Origin: Dokdonia sp. Dokd-P16
GTDB lineage: Bacteria > Bacteroidota > Bacteroidia > Flavobacteriales > Flavobacteriaceae
DNA: 64,000 nucleotides
Direction: 5' to 3'
NCBI RefSeq assembly: GCF_003095655.1
Contig: NZ_CP029151.1
Span: 2,913,001-2,977,000, forward strand
In this document: in pieces, positions 9,174 to 17,528 of the stretch
Layout of the letters: every line of letters begins with the position of its first letter
Numbering within the stretch: the first letter of the stretch is position 1
Translations under genes and position numbers: made by a program
The notes under the pieces: model-generated
What the model was told of the DNA's origin: nothing
Databases searched by the model: none
What the model saw: the letters and a program-made list of their open reading frames with translations, nothing else

Positions 9174-9508
9174 TGACGGTTACAGAAAAGCCTACCTATA
9201 CCATACTTACAGATGACCGCACAGACGTGCGTGATTTTGCATTATACCTAGAAAATATAGTACCAGAACACTATGATCAAAAGAATCTAGTCATAGATCT
9301 TCTTAAGTATGATAAACTCACACTTGAAGATCTTGTACAATTCTTAAAACTCTCAAACTACCAGCGTGCAGATAAGAAATCATTTGTATTTGTAAATACA
9401 GGGATAAATTATGATGCTGTACCAGATGAGATGATTGTGGTTCCTACGATTGAGGAAGCTGGAGACGTTATTGAAATGGAAGAAATAGAGCGCGATCTCG
9501 GATTTTAA
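9173..9508 (+). CDS. Small protein between pyrB and rnz, STAS-like
   Basis: 111 aa, soluble. The pattern of short strands and helices (YTILTDDRTDVRDFALYLE, NLVIDLLKYDKLTLEDLVQFL, SFVFVNTGINYD, MIVVPTIEEAGDVIEMEEIE) resembles a single STAS or anti-sigma-antagonist-like fold; that is a fold guess without a signature motif. It is coupled to pyrB by a one-base overlap and is 8 bp from rnz. Its function is unknown to me; a partner of ribonuclease Z is possible from position only. Confidence 0.7.
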   Translation: MTVTEKPTYTILTDDRTDVRDFALYLENIVPEHYDQKNLVIDLLKYDKLTLEDLVQFLKLSNYQRADKKSFVFVNTGINYDAVPDEMIVVPTIEEAGDVIEMEEIERDLGF

Positions 9509-9516
9509 TATTTTAT

Positions 9517-10434
9517 ATGTCTAGCAATCTACATCTTACAATTTTAGGTTGTTATGCGGCAGCTCCCAGCTCTTTTAAAAATCCTACCTCACAGGTTTTA
9601 GATATACGCAATCATTTATTTCTCATAGACTGTGGAGAAGGTACACAAGTGGCACTACGCCGTAATAAGATTAAATTTTCTCGTATAAAGCATATATTTA
9701 TATCGCATTTGCACGGAGATCATTTTTTTGGAGTCATGGGAGTCATTACTACCTTTAGTCTTCTTAAGAGAACCGCACCACTTACCATTTATGGACCTAA
9801 AGGCCTCAAAGAAATTATACTTTTACAACTCAAAATCACGCAAGGATTTACTAGTTATCCGCTACGCTTTGTAGAGATTACTAGCAAAGAACCTACGGTT
9901 ATTTATGAGGATGATGAGGTGACGGTAACTACAATACCACTTAAACATCGCATTTACACTAATGGTTTCTATTTTCAAGAAAAGCTTGGTGAACGTAAGC
10001 TTGATATAAACGCGTGCCTCAATCTTGAAATTGATAAAGCTTATTATTCAAAAATTAAGCAAGGAGGCGATATTACCTTAGACGATGGAACGCTTATCCC
10101 TAATGATAAGCTTACCTTTGACCCAGCTAAGCCTAAGAGTTATGCATATTGTAGTGATACTGCTTACAAAGAGGCAATAGCCACACAGATTAAAGGAGCT
10201 ACCGTGTTATATCATGAAGCAACTTTTTTAGAAAGTCACGCACATCTGTGCAAGCCTACGGGGCATAGTACTGCGGCACAAGCAGCACAGATAGCCGCAA
10301 AGGCTGAGGTGGAAAGCTTAGTATTAGGTCATTATTCCATAAGATATGGAGATTTGAATCTATTTGCAGAAGAAGCTAGGCCTCATTTTGAGAATGTCTT
10401 ATTAGGAGACGATGGTAAAGAATTTACATTTTAA
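9517..10434 (+). CDS. rnz: Ribonuclease Z
   Basis: 305 aa. Metallo-beta-lactamase fold with H64-x-H66-x-D68-H69 (ISHLHGDHFFGVMG), the downstream Asp (YCSDTAYKE) and the HEATFLESHAHLCKPTGHST block that completes the dizinc site. It trims tRNA 3' ends or acts as a general endonuclease. N-terminal LGCYAAAPSSFKNPTSQ is typical for the bacterial family. It lies in the pyrR-pyrB run and is followed 6 bp later by a small unknown gene. Confidence 0.95.
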   Translation: MSSNLHLTILGCYAAAPSSFKNPTSQVLDIRNHLFLIDCGEGTQVALRRNKIKFSRIKHIFISHLHGDHFFGVMGVITTFSLLKRTAPLTIYGPKGLKEIILLQLKITQGFTSYPLRFVEITSKEPTVIYEDDEVTVTTIPLKHRIYTNGFYFQEKLGERKLDINACLNLEIDKAYYSKIKQGGDITLDDGTLIPNDKLTFDPAKPKSYAYCSDTAYKEAIATQIKGATVLYHEATFLESHAHLCKPTGHSTAAQAAQIAAKAEVESLVLGHYSIRYGDLNLFAEEARPHFENVLLGDDGKEFTF

Positions 10435-10440
10435 AGCGTT

Positions 10441-10857
10441 ATGATGGAAGAAGAAATTAAGAAAATAGCAAAACCAGTGCTGGCTAAGTTGCAAGAGCAT
10501 TTTGATATTTTGATACCGCGTAACCTATTTCTAGTAAGCCCAGATACGCAGCTTAAGAAGATTAATACCATTTATGGATCTACTTCTGTAAAAGGAAATA
10601 TCAGTATTACTTTTAAGTTGTTTATGCTGGAAGATCAATATATCTGTGAGTACTTTTTACAAGCAGATGGATTTACAGAGCATCGTCGTTATAATATTTA
10701 CACAGATCGTGTGGAGATGCTAGAAAACTTTGAAGGTCAGTTTGCCGCATCAGGAGTAGATGATGAGGATATGGATTATGAAGAGTTTACACGTATTAGA
10801 AAGCATAATGATAAGGTGAGGAAGCTTTTGATTAAAAAAAGATTCATGAGGAAGTAG
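10441..10857 (+). CDS. Conserved hypothetical protein
   Basis: 138 aa, soluble, rich in charged residues, with no signal peptide or membrane segment. A basic C-terminus (VRKLLIKKRFMRK) and an acidic stretch near residue 110 (DDEDMDYEEF) stand out. I do not recognise a family. It is the last gene of the pyrR-pyrB-rnz run by spacing. A palindromic repeat copy begins 4 bp after the stop. Confidence 0.75.
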   Translation: MMEEEIKKIAKPVLAKLQEHFDILIPRNLFLVSPDTQLKKINTIYGSTSVKGNISITFKLFMLEDQYICEYFLQADGFTEHRRYNIYTDRVEMLENFEGQFAASGVDDEDMDYEEFTRIRKHNDKVRKLLIKKRFMRK

Positions 10858-10860
10858 AAG

Positions 10861-10880
10861 TACGCTTTCGCGAAAGCGTG
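10861..10880. repeat. Palindromic repeat copy, 19/20
   Basis: TACGCTTTCGCGAAAGCGTG, with the last base differing from consensus. It begins immediately after the stop of the preceding gene and about 107 bp before pdxH. Confidence 0.95.
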
Positions 10881-10986
10881 CACCTCAAAATCTTTATCTT
10901 TTAAAGAGTATATTTTAGTTCATTTTTACGAATTCTGGACTAATTCTGACTTTTATCTTCACCACGGTCTTCGTACATTTACTGCA

Positions 10987-11631
10987 ATGAACAGAGACTT
11001 ACACGACTACAGAAAATCATACGAGAAAGGCGAGTTGCTATTAGAAAACTCGGCTTTAGACCCTATGGACCAATTTAAAACTTGGTTTAAGGAAGTTGAA
11101 GACGCCGGAGGCGTTGCCGAACCGAATGCGATGACTGTCGCTACGCTAGGAACAGACGGTTTTCCAAAATCAAGAATCGTTCTTCTCAAAGAGCTAGATA
11201 CAGATGGGTTTGTTTTTTATACAAACTATACAAGCGAGAAAGGAGAGAGTATAGCTCACCACGATAAGGTGGGAATTTCTTTTTTCTGGCCTAATCTAGA
11301 ACGTCAAGTGATTATCAAAGGTGATATAGAAAAAGTAAGTACAGAGCGCTCTGATACTTATTTTAATGCTAGACCAAAAGATAGTCAGCTAGGTGCTTGG
11401 GTGTCTGACCAAAGTAGCGTGATTGCAGGAAGAGAAGTGCTAGAAGATAAGATGAAGGAGCTCAAAGACACTTATGAAGGAAAAGATATACCACGTCCAG
11501 CACACTGGGGTGGTTATATTGTAAAGCCAGTATCTATAGAATTCTGGCAAGGAAGACCGAGCCGTTTACATGATAGAATACGCTACAGACTAGAAAACGA
11601 CCAGTGGATCAAAGAAAGACTAGCTTCATAA
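10987..11631 (+). CDS. pdxH: Pyridoxamine 5'-phosphate oxidase
   Basis: 214 aa, the usual length. FMN-dependent oxidation of pyridoxamine/pyridoxine phosphate to PLP. Recognisable segments: N-terminal LHDYRKSYEKGELLLENSALDP-like helix, PNAMTVATLGTDGFPKSRIV, VFYTNYTSEKG, the NARPKDSQLGAWVSDQSSVI block, and C-terminal EFWQGRPSRLHDRIRYR, which carries FMN and substrate contacts. Followed one base later by the SixA-like gene. Confidence 0.97.
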   Translation: MNRDLHDYRKSYEKGELLLENSALDPMDQFKTWFKEVEDAGGVAEPNAMTVATLGTDGFPKSRIVLLKELDTDGFVFYTNYTSEKGESIAHHDKVGISFFWPNLERQVIIKGDIEKVSTERSDTYFNARPKDSQLGAWVSDQSSVIAGREVLEDKMKELKDTYEGKDIPRPAHWGGYIVKPVSIEFWQGRPSRLHDRIRYRLENDQWIKERLAS

Positions 11632-11632
11632 T

Positions 11633-12115
11633 ATGAAAACACTCTACCTCGTAAGACACGCAAAATCAAGTTGGAAATTTGATGTTATAGATCACGAGCG
11701 ACCGCTCAATGAAAGAGGTCTAGAAGATGCACCTGCTATGGCTGCCCATATTTCTGCAACAATGCCTAAGCCAGATCTTATGATGAGTAGTGATGCATTA
11801 AGAGCAAAAACTACTGCAGTATTTTTTGCCCAAGCATATGGAATTGATGATAGAGAAATACAATTAGACTATAAAATGTATGACTTTGCAGGTACAGATC
11901 TCGTTGAGGTGATACGTGCAGTAAATGATGAGGTTAATTGTTTAATGGTTTTTGGGCATAATAATGCAATGACTAATGTGGTTAATACGTATGGAAATGA
12001 AACCATAGATAATGTCTCTACAGCTGCATTTACAGCAATAACTTTTGATATTGATAGCTGGCAAGATCTCAATAAAGGAAAGACGATTTATTACAAAGCT
12101 CCTAAAGAATTATAG
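11633..12115 (+). CDS. SixA-like histidine phosphatase
   Basis: 160 aa. The N-terminal RHAKSSW is the phosphate-binding RHG motif variant of the SixA subgroup; the second histidine is in MVFGHNNAMTNV. SixA in E. coli dephosphorylates phosphohistidine proteins; the target here is unknown. Position is telling: it lies tightly between pdxH (1 bp) and ppk1 (2 bp), and PPK1 works through a phosphohistidine intermediate. That link is inference. Confidence 0.88.
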   Translation: MKTLYLVRHAKSSWKFDVIDHERPLNERGLEDAPAMAAHISATMPKPDLMMSSDALRAKTTAVFFAQAYGIDDREIQLDYKMYDFAGTDLVEVIRAVNDEVNCLMVFGHNNAMTNVVNTYGNETIDNVSTAAFTAITFDIDSWQDLNKGKTIYYKAPKEL

Positions 12116-12117
12116 TA

Positions 12118-14184
12118 ATGACACAAACAGGCGAAAATAGATATATAAACCGAGAGTTAAGTTGGCTGCAATTTAACGCTAGGGTATTACAAGAAGCTGC
12201 AGATGAAAATGTACCACTTATTGAGCGTTTTCGTTTTTTAGGTATTTTTTCAAATAACCTAGACGAGTTCTTTAGAGTGCGATATGCTACAGTGCGTAGA
12301 ATTGTAGATGCTGGTAAAACAGGAAGAAAGGCCTTAGGAGTTTATTCTGCCGAAGAATTACTTGAAAAAATCACTGAGATTGTAATAGAACAGCAAACAG
12401 AAAGCCTCAAGATTCTTGAGGATATTTATAAAAAGCTAGAAAAAGAAAACATTTACATGCTCACCGAAGATGAGATTACACTTCCGGAGCATAAAACATT
12501 TATTAAAGACTTCTTTACAGATCAAGTATCTCTCGCTGTAGAAACCATTATCCTACGTGAAGATGTAGAGCTGCCACGTATACAAGATCTTGACGCCTAT
12601 TTAATGGTAAAGATGGTGCTTTCAGATACAAAGAAGCCGTTATATGCACTTTTAGAGATACCAAGTACGATAGATCGTTTTGTCGTGTTGCCGCAAGTAG
12701 ATGGTAAGGATTATATCATGATGCTTGATGATTTGATTAGGTATAATCTTGATACCATTTTTAGCATTTTTGATTATGACAGTATTACTGCTCATATGAT
12801 TAAAATAACACGTGACGCAGAGCTAGATATTGAGTCTGATTTAGGTAAGAGCTTTTTAGAAAAACTCACTCGAAGCGTTAAAGGGAGAGAAGATGGGGAA
12901 CCTGTGCGCTTTGTTTTTGATAAAACAATAGAGCAAGAAACGCTACAGTTTCTACTTAGTAAATTAGGTATAGAGCGCATAGATAGTATCATTCCTGGTG
13001 GTAGATATCACAACAGGAAAGATTATATGAACTTCCCGACCTTTGGTAGGAAAGAGCTCTACTACCCAAGTGTCAAGCCATTACCTATTGCTGGAATAAG
13101 CTTAGAAGATAACCTACTAGCTAAGGTTGCAAAGAAAGACTTCTTGCAATACACACCTTACCAGAGCTTCTCTTATACTATTAAATTTTTAAGAGAAGCA
13201 GCACTAGATCCTAAAGTGAGATCTATAAAAATCACTATTTATAGACTTGCAAAATTATCAAGTATCGCAAGCGCACTTATTAACGCCGCCCAAAATGGAA
13301 AAGAAGTAACGGTACAAATAGAGCTGCGGGCACGTTTTGACGAAGAGTCGAACATGCGCTATGCAAAGAAAATGCAAAATGAAGGTGTACGTCTCATCTT
13401 TGGTGTGCCTGGTTTAAAAGTGCACAGTAAAGTCTGCGTGATCGATAGAGAGGAAGAAGGGAAGATCGTGAGATATGGTTTTATAAGTACAGGAAACTTT
13501 AACCACGCTACGGCCCGTATTTATACAGATTACACACTCTTTACATCAAACAAGGAAATATTAAAGGATTTAAATAAGCTCTTCAATTTCTTTGACACCA
13601 ATTATATAGTAAATAAATACAAGCATCTCGTTGTAGCGCCACACTACTCAAGAAATAAGATGTACAGGCTTATTCAAGAACAAATAGAGGTTGTAAAAAA
13701 TGGTGGGAACGGTTTAATACGATTAAAGCTCAATAGTATCTCAAATTATGAAATCATTGATAAGCTTTATGAGGCGAGTAACGCTGGCGTAAAGATAGAG
13801 ATGATTGTACGTGGTGTATGTTGTTTGATTCCTGGGGTACCTGGAATGAGTGAGAACATTAAAATAATTAGTGTTATAGATAAATTCTTAGAGCATACAA
13901 GAGTATATATTTTTGGAGAGCCAGGATGGGAGAAAGTTTTTATCTCTTCGTCGGACTGGATGAGCCGTAATCTTGATAATAGGGTAGAGGTAACTGTGCC
14001 TATTTACGATGAGGATGTCAAGAAAGAAATAATAGAGACACATGAGATTGCGTGGAGTGATAACGTAAAAGCACGTGTACTAAATAAGGAGATGGATAAC
14101 AGATACAAAATAGACGATATGCCAGCGATAAGATCACAATTTGCTACGTATGACTATTATGTAAATAAACTCTCTCAATTATAG
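12118..14184 (+). CDS. ppk1: Polyphosphate kinase 1
   Basis: 688 aa, normal length, four-domain PPK1. N-terminal NRELSWLQFNARVLQEA, central LYYPSVKPLPIAGISLEDNLLAK, the catalytic histidine in LKVHSKVCVID at residue 436 (E. coli H435 equivalent), and FNHATARIYTDYTLFT with the second conserved histidine. It makes polyphosphate from ATP reversibly. The stop overlaps the GTG start of ppx by one base, making a polyphosphate cluster with the SixA-like gene. Confidence 0.97.
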   Translation: MTQTGENRYINRELSWLQFNARVLQEAADENVPLIERFRFLGIFSNNLDEFFRVRYATVRRIVDAGKTGRKALGVYSAEELLEKITEIVIEQQTESLKILEDIYKKLEKENIYMLTEDEITLPEHKTFIKDFFTDQVSLAVETIILREDVELPRIQDLDAYLMVKMVLSDTKKPLYALLEIPSTIDRFVVLPQVDGKDYIMMLDDLIRYNLDTIFSIFDYDSITAHMIKITRDAELDIESDLGKSFLEKLTRSVKGREDGEPVRFVFDKTIEQETLQFLLSKLGIERIDSIIPGGRYHNRKDYMNFPTFGRKELYYPSVKPLPIAGISLEDNLLAKVAKKDFLQYTPYQSFSYTIKFLREAALDPKVRSIKITIYRLAKLSSIASALINAAQNGKEVTVQIELRARFDEESNMRYAKKMQNEGVRLIFGVPGLKVHSKVCVIDREEEGKIVRYGFISTGNFNHATARIYTDYTLFTSNKEILKDLNKLFNFFDTNYIVNKYKHLVVAPHYSRNKMYRLIQEQIEVVKNGGNGLIRLKLNSISNYEIIDKLYEASNAGVKIEMIVRGVCCLIPGVPGMSENIKIISVIDKFLEHTRVYIFGEPGWEKVFISSSDWMSRNLDNRVEVTVPIYDEDVKKEIIETHEIAWSDNVKARVLNKEMDNRYKIDDMPAIRSQFATYDYYVNKLSQL

Positions 14185-15077
14185 TGCTTACCATAAAAAA
14201 ATATGCCGCAATAGATATAGGTTCTAATGCAGTACGTCTGCTCATAGCAAACATCATTGAGCAGGAAGATGGACCTACGCTATTTAGAAAAAACGCGTTA
14301 GTCCGTGTGCCTATTAGGCTTGGAGAAGACGTTTTTATTAACGGGGAGATTTCTACAAAAAATCAAGAGCGCATGGAGGATGCCATGAAAGCTTTTAGGT
14401 TACTTATGAATGCTCATCAAGTGCTAGAATATAGAGCTTGTGCTACAAGTGCGATGAGAGATGCTCGCAATGGTTTTGCTTTCGCGAAAGCGTTAAAGAA
14501 AAAAACGAATATTACAATAGATATCATAGACGGTGAGGAAGAGGCAAAAATTATAGCCGCTACAGATCTTAATAGCTTTATTAAAGAAGACCGAACCTAT
14601 ATTTATGTAGATGTAGGAGGAGGAAGTACAGAGATAACCATCTATCATATGGGTAGCATGATTGCATCTAGATCGTTTAAAATAGGAACCGTACGCTTGT
14701 TAAATGATCTCGTATCTCAAGAAGATTGGGAAATTATGCAGAAATGGATTGCTTTAAAATGTGAAAACTATGATCATATTGACCTAATAGGATCTGGAGG
14801 AAATATAAATAAGGTGTTTAAGTTAAGTGCAAAAAAGCCAGGAAAAACCTTATCATACCTCTTCCTAACGCAATTATATAAAGAGCTCAAAACTTTAAGC
14901 TATGAAGAGCGAATTGTGAAGCTGTCTCTCAACCCAGACCGTGCAGATGTAATAATTCCAGCATTGCATATTTATTTACAAGCAATGAAATCATCAAAAG
15001 CAAAACAGATAATTGTTCCAAAAATTGGACTTGCCGATGGTATTATCAAAAGTTTATATCATGCTAATAATTCATGA
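14184..15077 (+). CDS. ppx: Ppx/GppA family exopolyphosphatase
   Basis: 297 aa, starting at GTG overlapping the ppk1 stop. Actin-like ATPase fold: phosphate 1 loop AAIDIGSNAVRLLIANI, the glutamate-containing DGEEEAKII and phosphate 2 loop YVDVGGGSTEITI. It lacks the C-terminal HD-type domains of long Ppx proteins, as in the short Ppx class. A perfect 14-bp palindromic repeat core at 14478-14491 is read in frame as AFAKA, in the helix just before the nucleotide-binding strand; compared with the family pattern I recall, no extra length is added there. Confidence 0.92.
   Translation: MLTIKKYAAIDIGSNAVRLLIANIIEQEDGPTLFRKNALVRVPIRLGEDVFINGEISTKNQERMEDAMKAFRLLMNAHQVLEYRACATSAMRDARNGFAFAKALKKKTNITIDIIDGEEEAKIIAATDLNSFIKEDRTYIYVDVGGGSTEITIYHMGSMIASRSFKIGTVRLLNDLVSQEDWEIMQKWIALKCENYDHIDLIGSGGNINKVFKLSAKKPGKTLSYLFLTQLYKELKTLSYEERIVKLSLNPDRADVIIPALHIYLQAMKSSKAKQIIVPKIGLADGIIKSLYHANNS
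14478..14491. repeat. Palindromic repeat core inside ppx
   Basis: GCTTTCGCGAAAGC, a perfect 14-bp core without the outer TA arms, read in frame as Ala-Phe-Ala-Lys-Ala. Confidence 0.97.
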
Positions 15078-15097
15078 TGAGGATTTTAAATTTAATG

Positions 15098-15105
15098 TAT
15101 ATTTG
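15098..15105 (+). promoter_or_regulatory. Putative -7 box for the first barrel gene
   Basis: TATATTTG matches TAnnTTTG, 33 bp before the ATG at 15139. No clear -33 element. It implies the barrel genes are transcribed separately from ppk1-ppx. Confidence 0.5.
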
Positions 15106-15138
15106 CTTGTAAAACGTAGAACTACAAAACTTTAGCTT

Positions 15139-15744
15139 ATGAAAAAGTCATTATTTTTTATTACGGGATTGTTTCTTTTATCTTTTTCTTGCATCAACGC
15201 CCAAGTTACGTCTGGATTCAAAGCAGGGGTAAATATTGCAGATGTAAATGGATTGTCTTTTGACAATGATGGCAGCGCTTCTGCAGATAGAATTGAAAAC
15301 CAACTTGACGGTAAGCGCACAAGTTATTTTGTAGGTTTTTTAGTAGATATTCCTATCTCAGAGAAGTTAAGTTTTATGCCAGAATTTATCTTTTCACAAC
15401 AGGGGAAGAATTTGGAGAGCTTCCGTTTAGATTACTTAAACCTTCCTTTAGGATTAAAGCTTAATTTAAGTAATCTTTATATCAATGCAGGACCACAAGT
15501 AGGAGTAAAAGTATGGGACCCTAATAAGTCTGGAATATTTTCAAACTTTGAAGCTTCTGCATTTGGAGGTCTAGGATACATCTTTGATTCTAATATTTTT
15601 ATTGAGGCAAGATATACTTATGGCCTCACAGATATCTTTCAAGACAACAACAATTTTACTTTTGATAACGCTGGCGAGACTCGATTTTCAGATTTAGAAG
15701 GTAAAAATGCTGTGATTCAATTGGGAATAGGCTATAGACTTTAG
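15139..15744 (+). CDS. Outer-membrane beta-barrel protein (PorT-like), copy 1
   Basis: 201 aa. Signal peptide MKKSLFFITGLFLLSFSCINA, cleavage near AQ. The mature part alternates amphipathic strands typical of a small eight-stranded porin-like barrel (FKAGVNIADVNG, FLVDIPISEKLSFMPEFIFSQQG, LDYLNLPLGLKLNL, YINAGPQVGVKV, ending in an aromatic-basic strand IQLGIGYRL). Its function is unknown. The next gene is a clear paralogue, so this is a tandem duplication. Confidence 0.88.
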   Translation: MKKSLFFITGLFLLSFSCINAQVTSGFKAGVNIADVNGLSFDNDGSASADRIENQLDGKRTSYFVGFLVDIPISEKLSFMPEFIFSQQGKNLESFRLDYLNLPLGLKLNLSNLYINAGPQVGVKVWDPNKSGIFSNFEASAFGGLGYIFDSNIFIEARYTYGLTDIFQDNNNFTFDNAGETRFSDLEGKNAVIQLGIGYRL

Positions 15745-15900
15745 ATCAAATCGTGTTCGTTATCGGGTGTAATTTGTTTTTTATAGTTTATTTACTTGGT
15801 TTTGTTATTTTACTATAGAAAACTGATTTATACAATTTATCTTTATACCCTGAGGTTCCCGACGTTATCTCTATTTACTAATGACGAATATCTTTTAATT

Positions 15901-16566
15901 ATGAAAAAAATAGTACTATCTATCATCTTTTTTGCATTTTTATGTAGCACACAGCTTTTTGCACAAGGCGTACGTTTTGGCTTTAAAGCAGGATTGAGTG
16001 TGAGTGAAATAAGCAATCTAGAGTACACTATCGTAAATACAGGTTTAGATGGCGATCCGGCTATTGCGCCTTTTAATTCAATAGATGAAGGCCGCTACGG
16101 ATTTGCAGTTGCATTTCTTGCAGAAATTCCAGTAACTAACAAATTAAGCTTTCAGCCAGAATTTGCTTTTGCATCACAAGGAAACAAGTATGAAGGTGTT
16201 CGTTATGATTTTTTACAAATCCCTTTAGGATTACGTCTTAATCTTAACAGACTTTTTCTAATTGCAGGACCACAAGCAGGACTTAAGATTTCATTTTATG
16301 AGCAATCAGAAAATTACAAATCATTTGACTTTTCTGCATTTGGTGGTGTAGGATATCACTTTAACGAGAGCATCTTTGTAGAAGCTCGCTTTACAAAAGG
16401 ATTCTTAGAGGTTTTTGAAGACGATGCAGCGGTACGTTTACCATATACTCCTGGAGAAGGAGATCCACAAGCAGATAATAATAGTCTTGTAAATGGTGAT
16501 AACTTCCTTGTAAATGGATCAGGAACTAATCAATACATAACATTAAGTATAGGGTACCGTTTATAA
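15901..16566 (+). CDS. Outer-membrane beta-barrel protein (PorT-like), copy 2
   Basis: 221 aa from the ATG at 15901, which gives a signal peptide (MKKIVLSIIFFAFLCSTQLFA, cleavage before QG); an upstream start would bury it. It shares its whole plan with the preceding gene (FGFKAGLSVSEISN, FLAEIPVTNKLSFQPEFAFASQG, YDFLQIPLGLRLNLNRL, AGPQAGLKI, SIGYRL), but has longer loops near residue 35 and before the last strand (GEGDPQADNNSLVNGDN). It ends before a strong bidirectional terminator. Confidence 0.88.
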   Translation: MKKIVLSIIFFAFLCSTQLFAQGVRFGFKAGLSVSEISNLEYTIVNTGLDGDPAIAPFNSIDEGRYGFAVAFLAEIPVTNKLSFQPEFAFASQGNKYEGVRYDFLQIPLGLRLNLNRLFLIAGPQAGLKISFYEQSENYKSFDFSAFGGVGYHFNESIFVEARFTKGFLEVFEDDAAVRLPYTPGEGDPQADNNSLVNGDNFLVNGSGTNQYITLSIGYRL

Positions 16567-16586
16567 GTTACCTTTTATGAAATATG

Positions 16587-16617
16587 AAAGCCCAGCTATA
16601 TCTAATAGTTGGGCTTT
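16587..16617. terminator. Bidirectional rho-independent terminator
   Basis: A 13-bp stem with one G-T wobble (AAAGCCCAGCTAT / ATAGTTGGGCTTT) and a 5-base loop, followed by a T run on the + strand and preceded by A on the left. It lies between the convergent barrel gene and the phosphatidyltransferase gene. Confidence 0.9.
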
Positions 16618-16638
16618 TTTGATTTGTAAAAACAAGTG

Positions 16639-17412
16639 CTACTTTTCTTTTGTAACAATCATTCTAGTTACTATGAGCATAGGGATCATAATAGAATACG
16701 CTATAAAAAAAGGAATGATATAATCTGCAAGCCCAACTACAAGAAACAACGCAATTAATAATAATTGAAAGCCTAGACCAAAAGTAGAAACTATTGTCAT
16801 TAACCAGTTAGGTGTGATAGATCCTTTCTCTGCCTTAGGGTCAAGTTTATAAATGATGGCATCAAATGCGCCATACAACACTCTGTAGGTTTTATATAAA
16901 AAGGTAACCGTACTTTGCTGCTCTCCTGGTAATGCGGTAGGAATTCCTATTTCTATAACACGACTTGTGGTGTCGCCATCAAGCTTGCTGCGCAATATCA
17001 CATAATAGTAATTATATAATGTTCCTTGCAGCTGAATACATAAGAAGGCAAGTACTGTCCAGTATAAACTAGTGTCAGTTATAAACCCAATAGTATAGAG
17101 AATTGCAGCGTTTAGAAGAATATCAGATATAGAATCTAGGTATCTTCCTGTATATGAAGGAGTATTTTTAATTCTTGCGAGTTCGCCATCTGCGGCGTCA
17201 AGAATTGATTTTAAAATTAAGAAGAATGCAGCCCAAAAGTAAAATCCTTTTACAATACAAATAATAGCAATAAAACCACTTATTACAAAAGAGTAGGTTA
17301 CTTGTACAGGGGTAGCAGAAGTGTTTTTTAGAGAAAGAGCGATACGGCGAGCTATGGTCCGGCCATAATCAGAAAGGTCAACAAATTTGTGGGCTTTGGG
17401 TAATTTTGACAT
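16639..17412 (-). CDS. CDP-alcohol phosphatidyltransferase family protein
   Basis: 257 aa with about six membrane segments. The full family signature is present, D-x2-DG-x2-AR-x8-G-x3-D-x3-D (from DAADGELARI through GRYLDSISD). It transfers a phospho-alcohol from a CDP-alcohol at the inner membrane. The acceptor cannot be told; phospholipid head-group and inositol-phosphate types share the motif. It is transcribed towards the terminator at 16587. Confidence 0.88.
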   Translation of the reverse strand: MSKLPKAHKFVDLSDYGRTIARRIALSLKNTSATPVQVTYSFVISGFIAIICIVKGFYFWAAFFLILKSILDAADGELARIKNTPSYTGRYLDSISDILLNAAILYTIGFITDTSLYWTVLAFLCIQLQGTLYNYYYVILRSKLDGDTTSRVIEIGIPTALPGEQQSTVTFLYKTYRVLYGAFDAIIYKLDPKAEKGSITPNWLMTIVSTFGLGFQLLLIALFLVVGLADYIIPFFIAYSIMIPMLIVTRMIVTKEK

Positions 17413-17509
17413 AAACTTCTAGGTAGTAGCATTTTTAAAAACCTAGAAGGTGCATTTAAAACAGCAATTTATTTTGGGTACAAAGATACGGGTTAAGTAT
17501 GTTTATTTT

Positions 17510-17523
17510 GCTTTCGCGAAAGC
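17510..17523. repeat. Palindromic repeat core with one arm
   Basis: GCTTTCGCGAAAGC followed by GTA on the right; the left arm is TTT instead of TAC. It begins 6 bp beyond the stop of the 332-aa membrane protein gene. Confidence 0.95.
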
Positions 17524-17528
17524 GTAAA

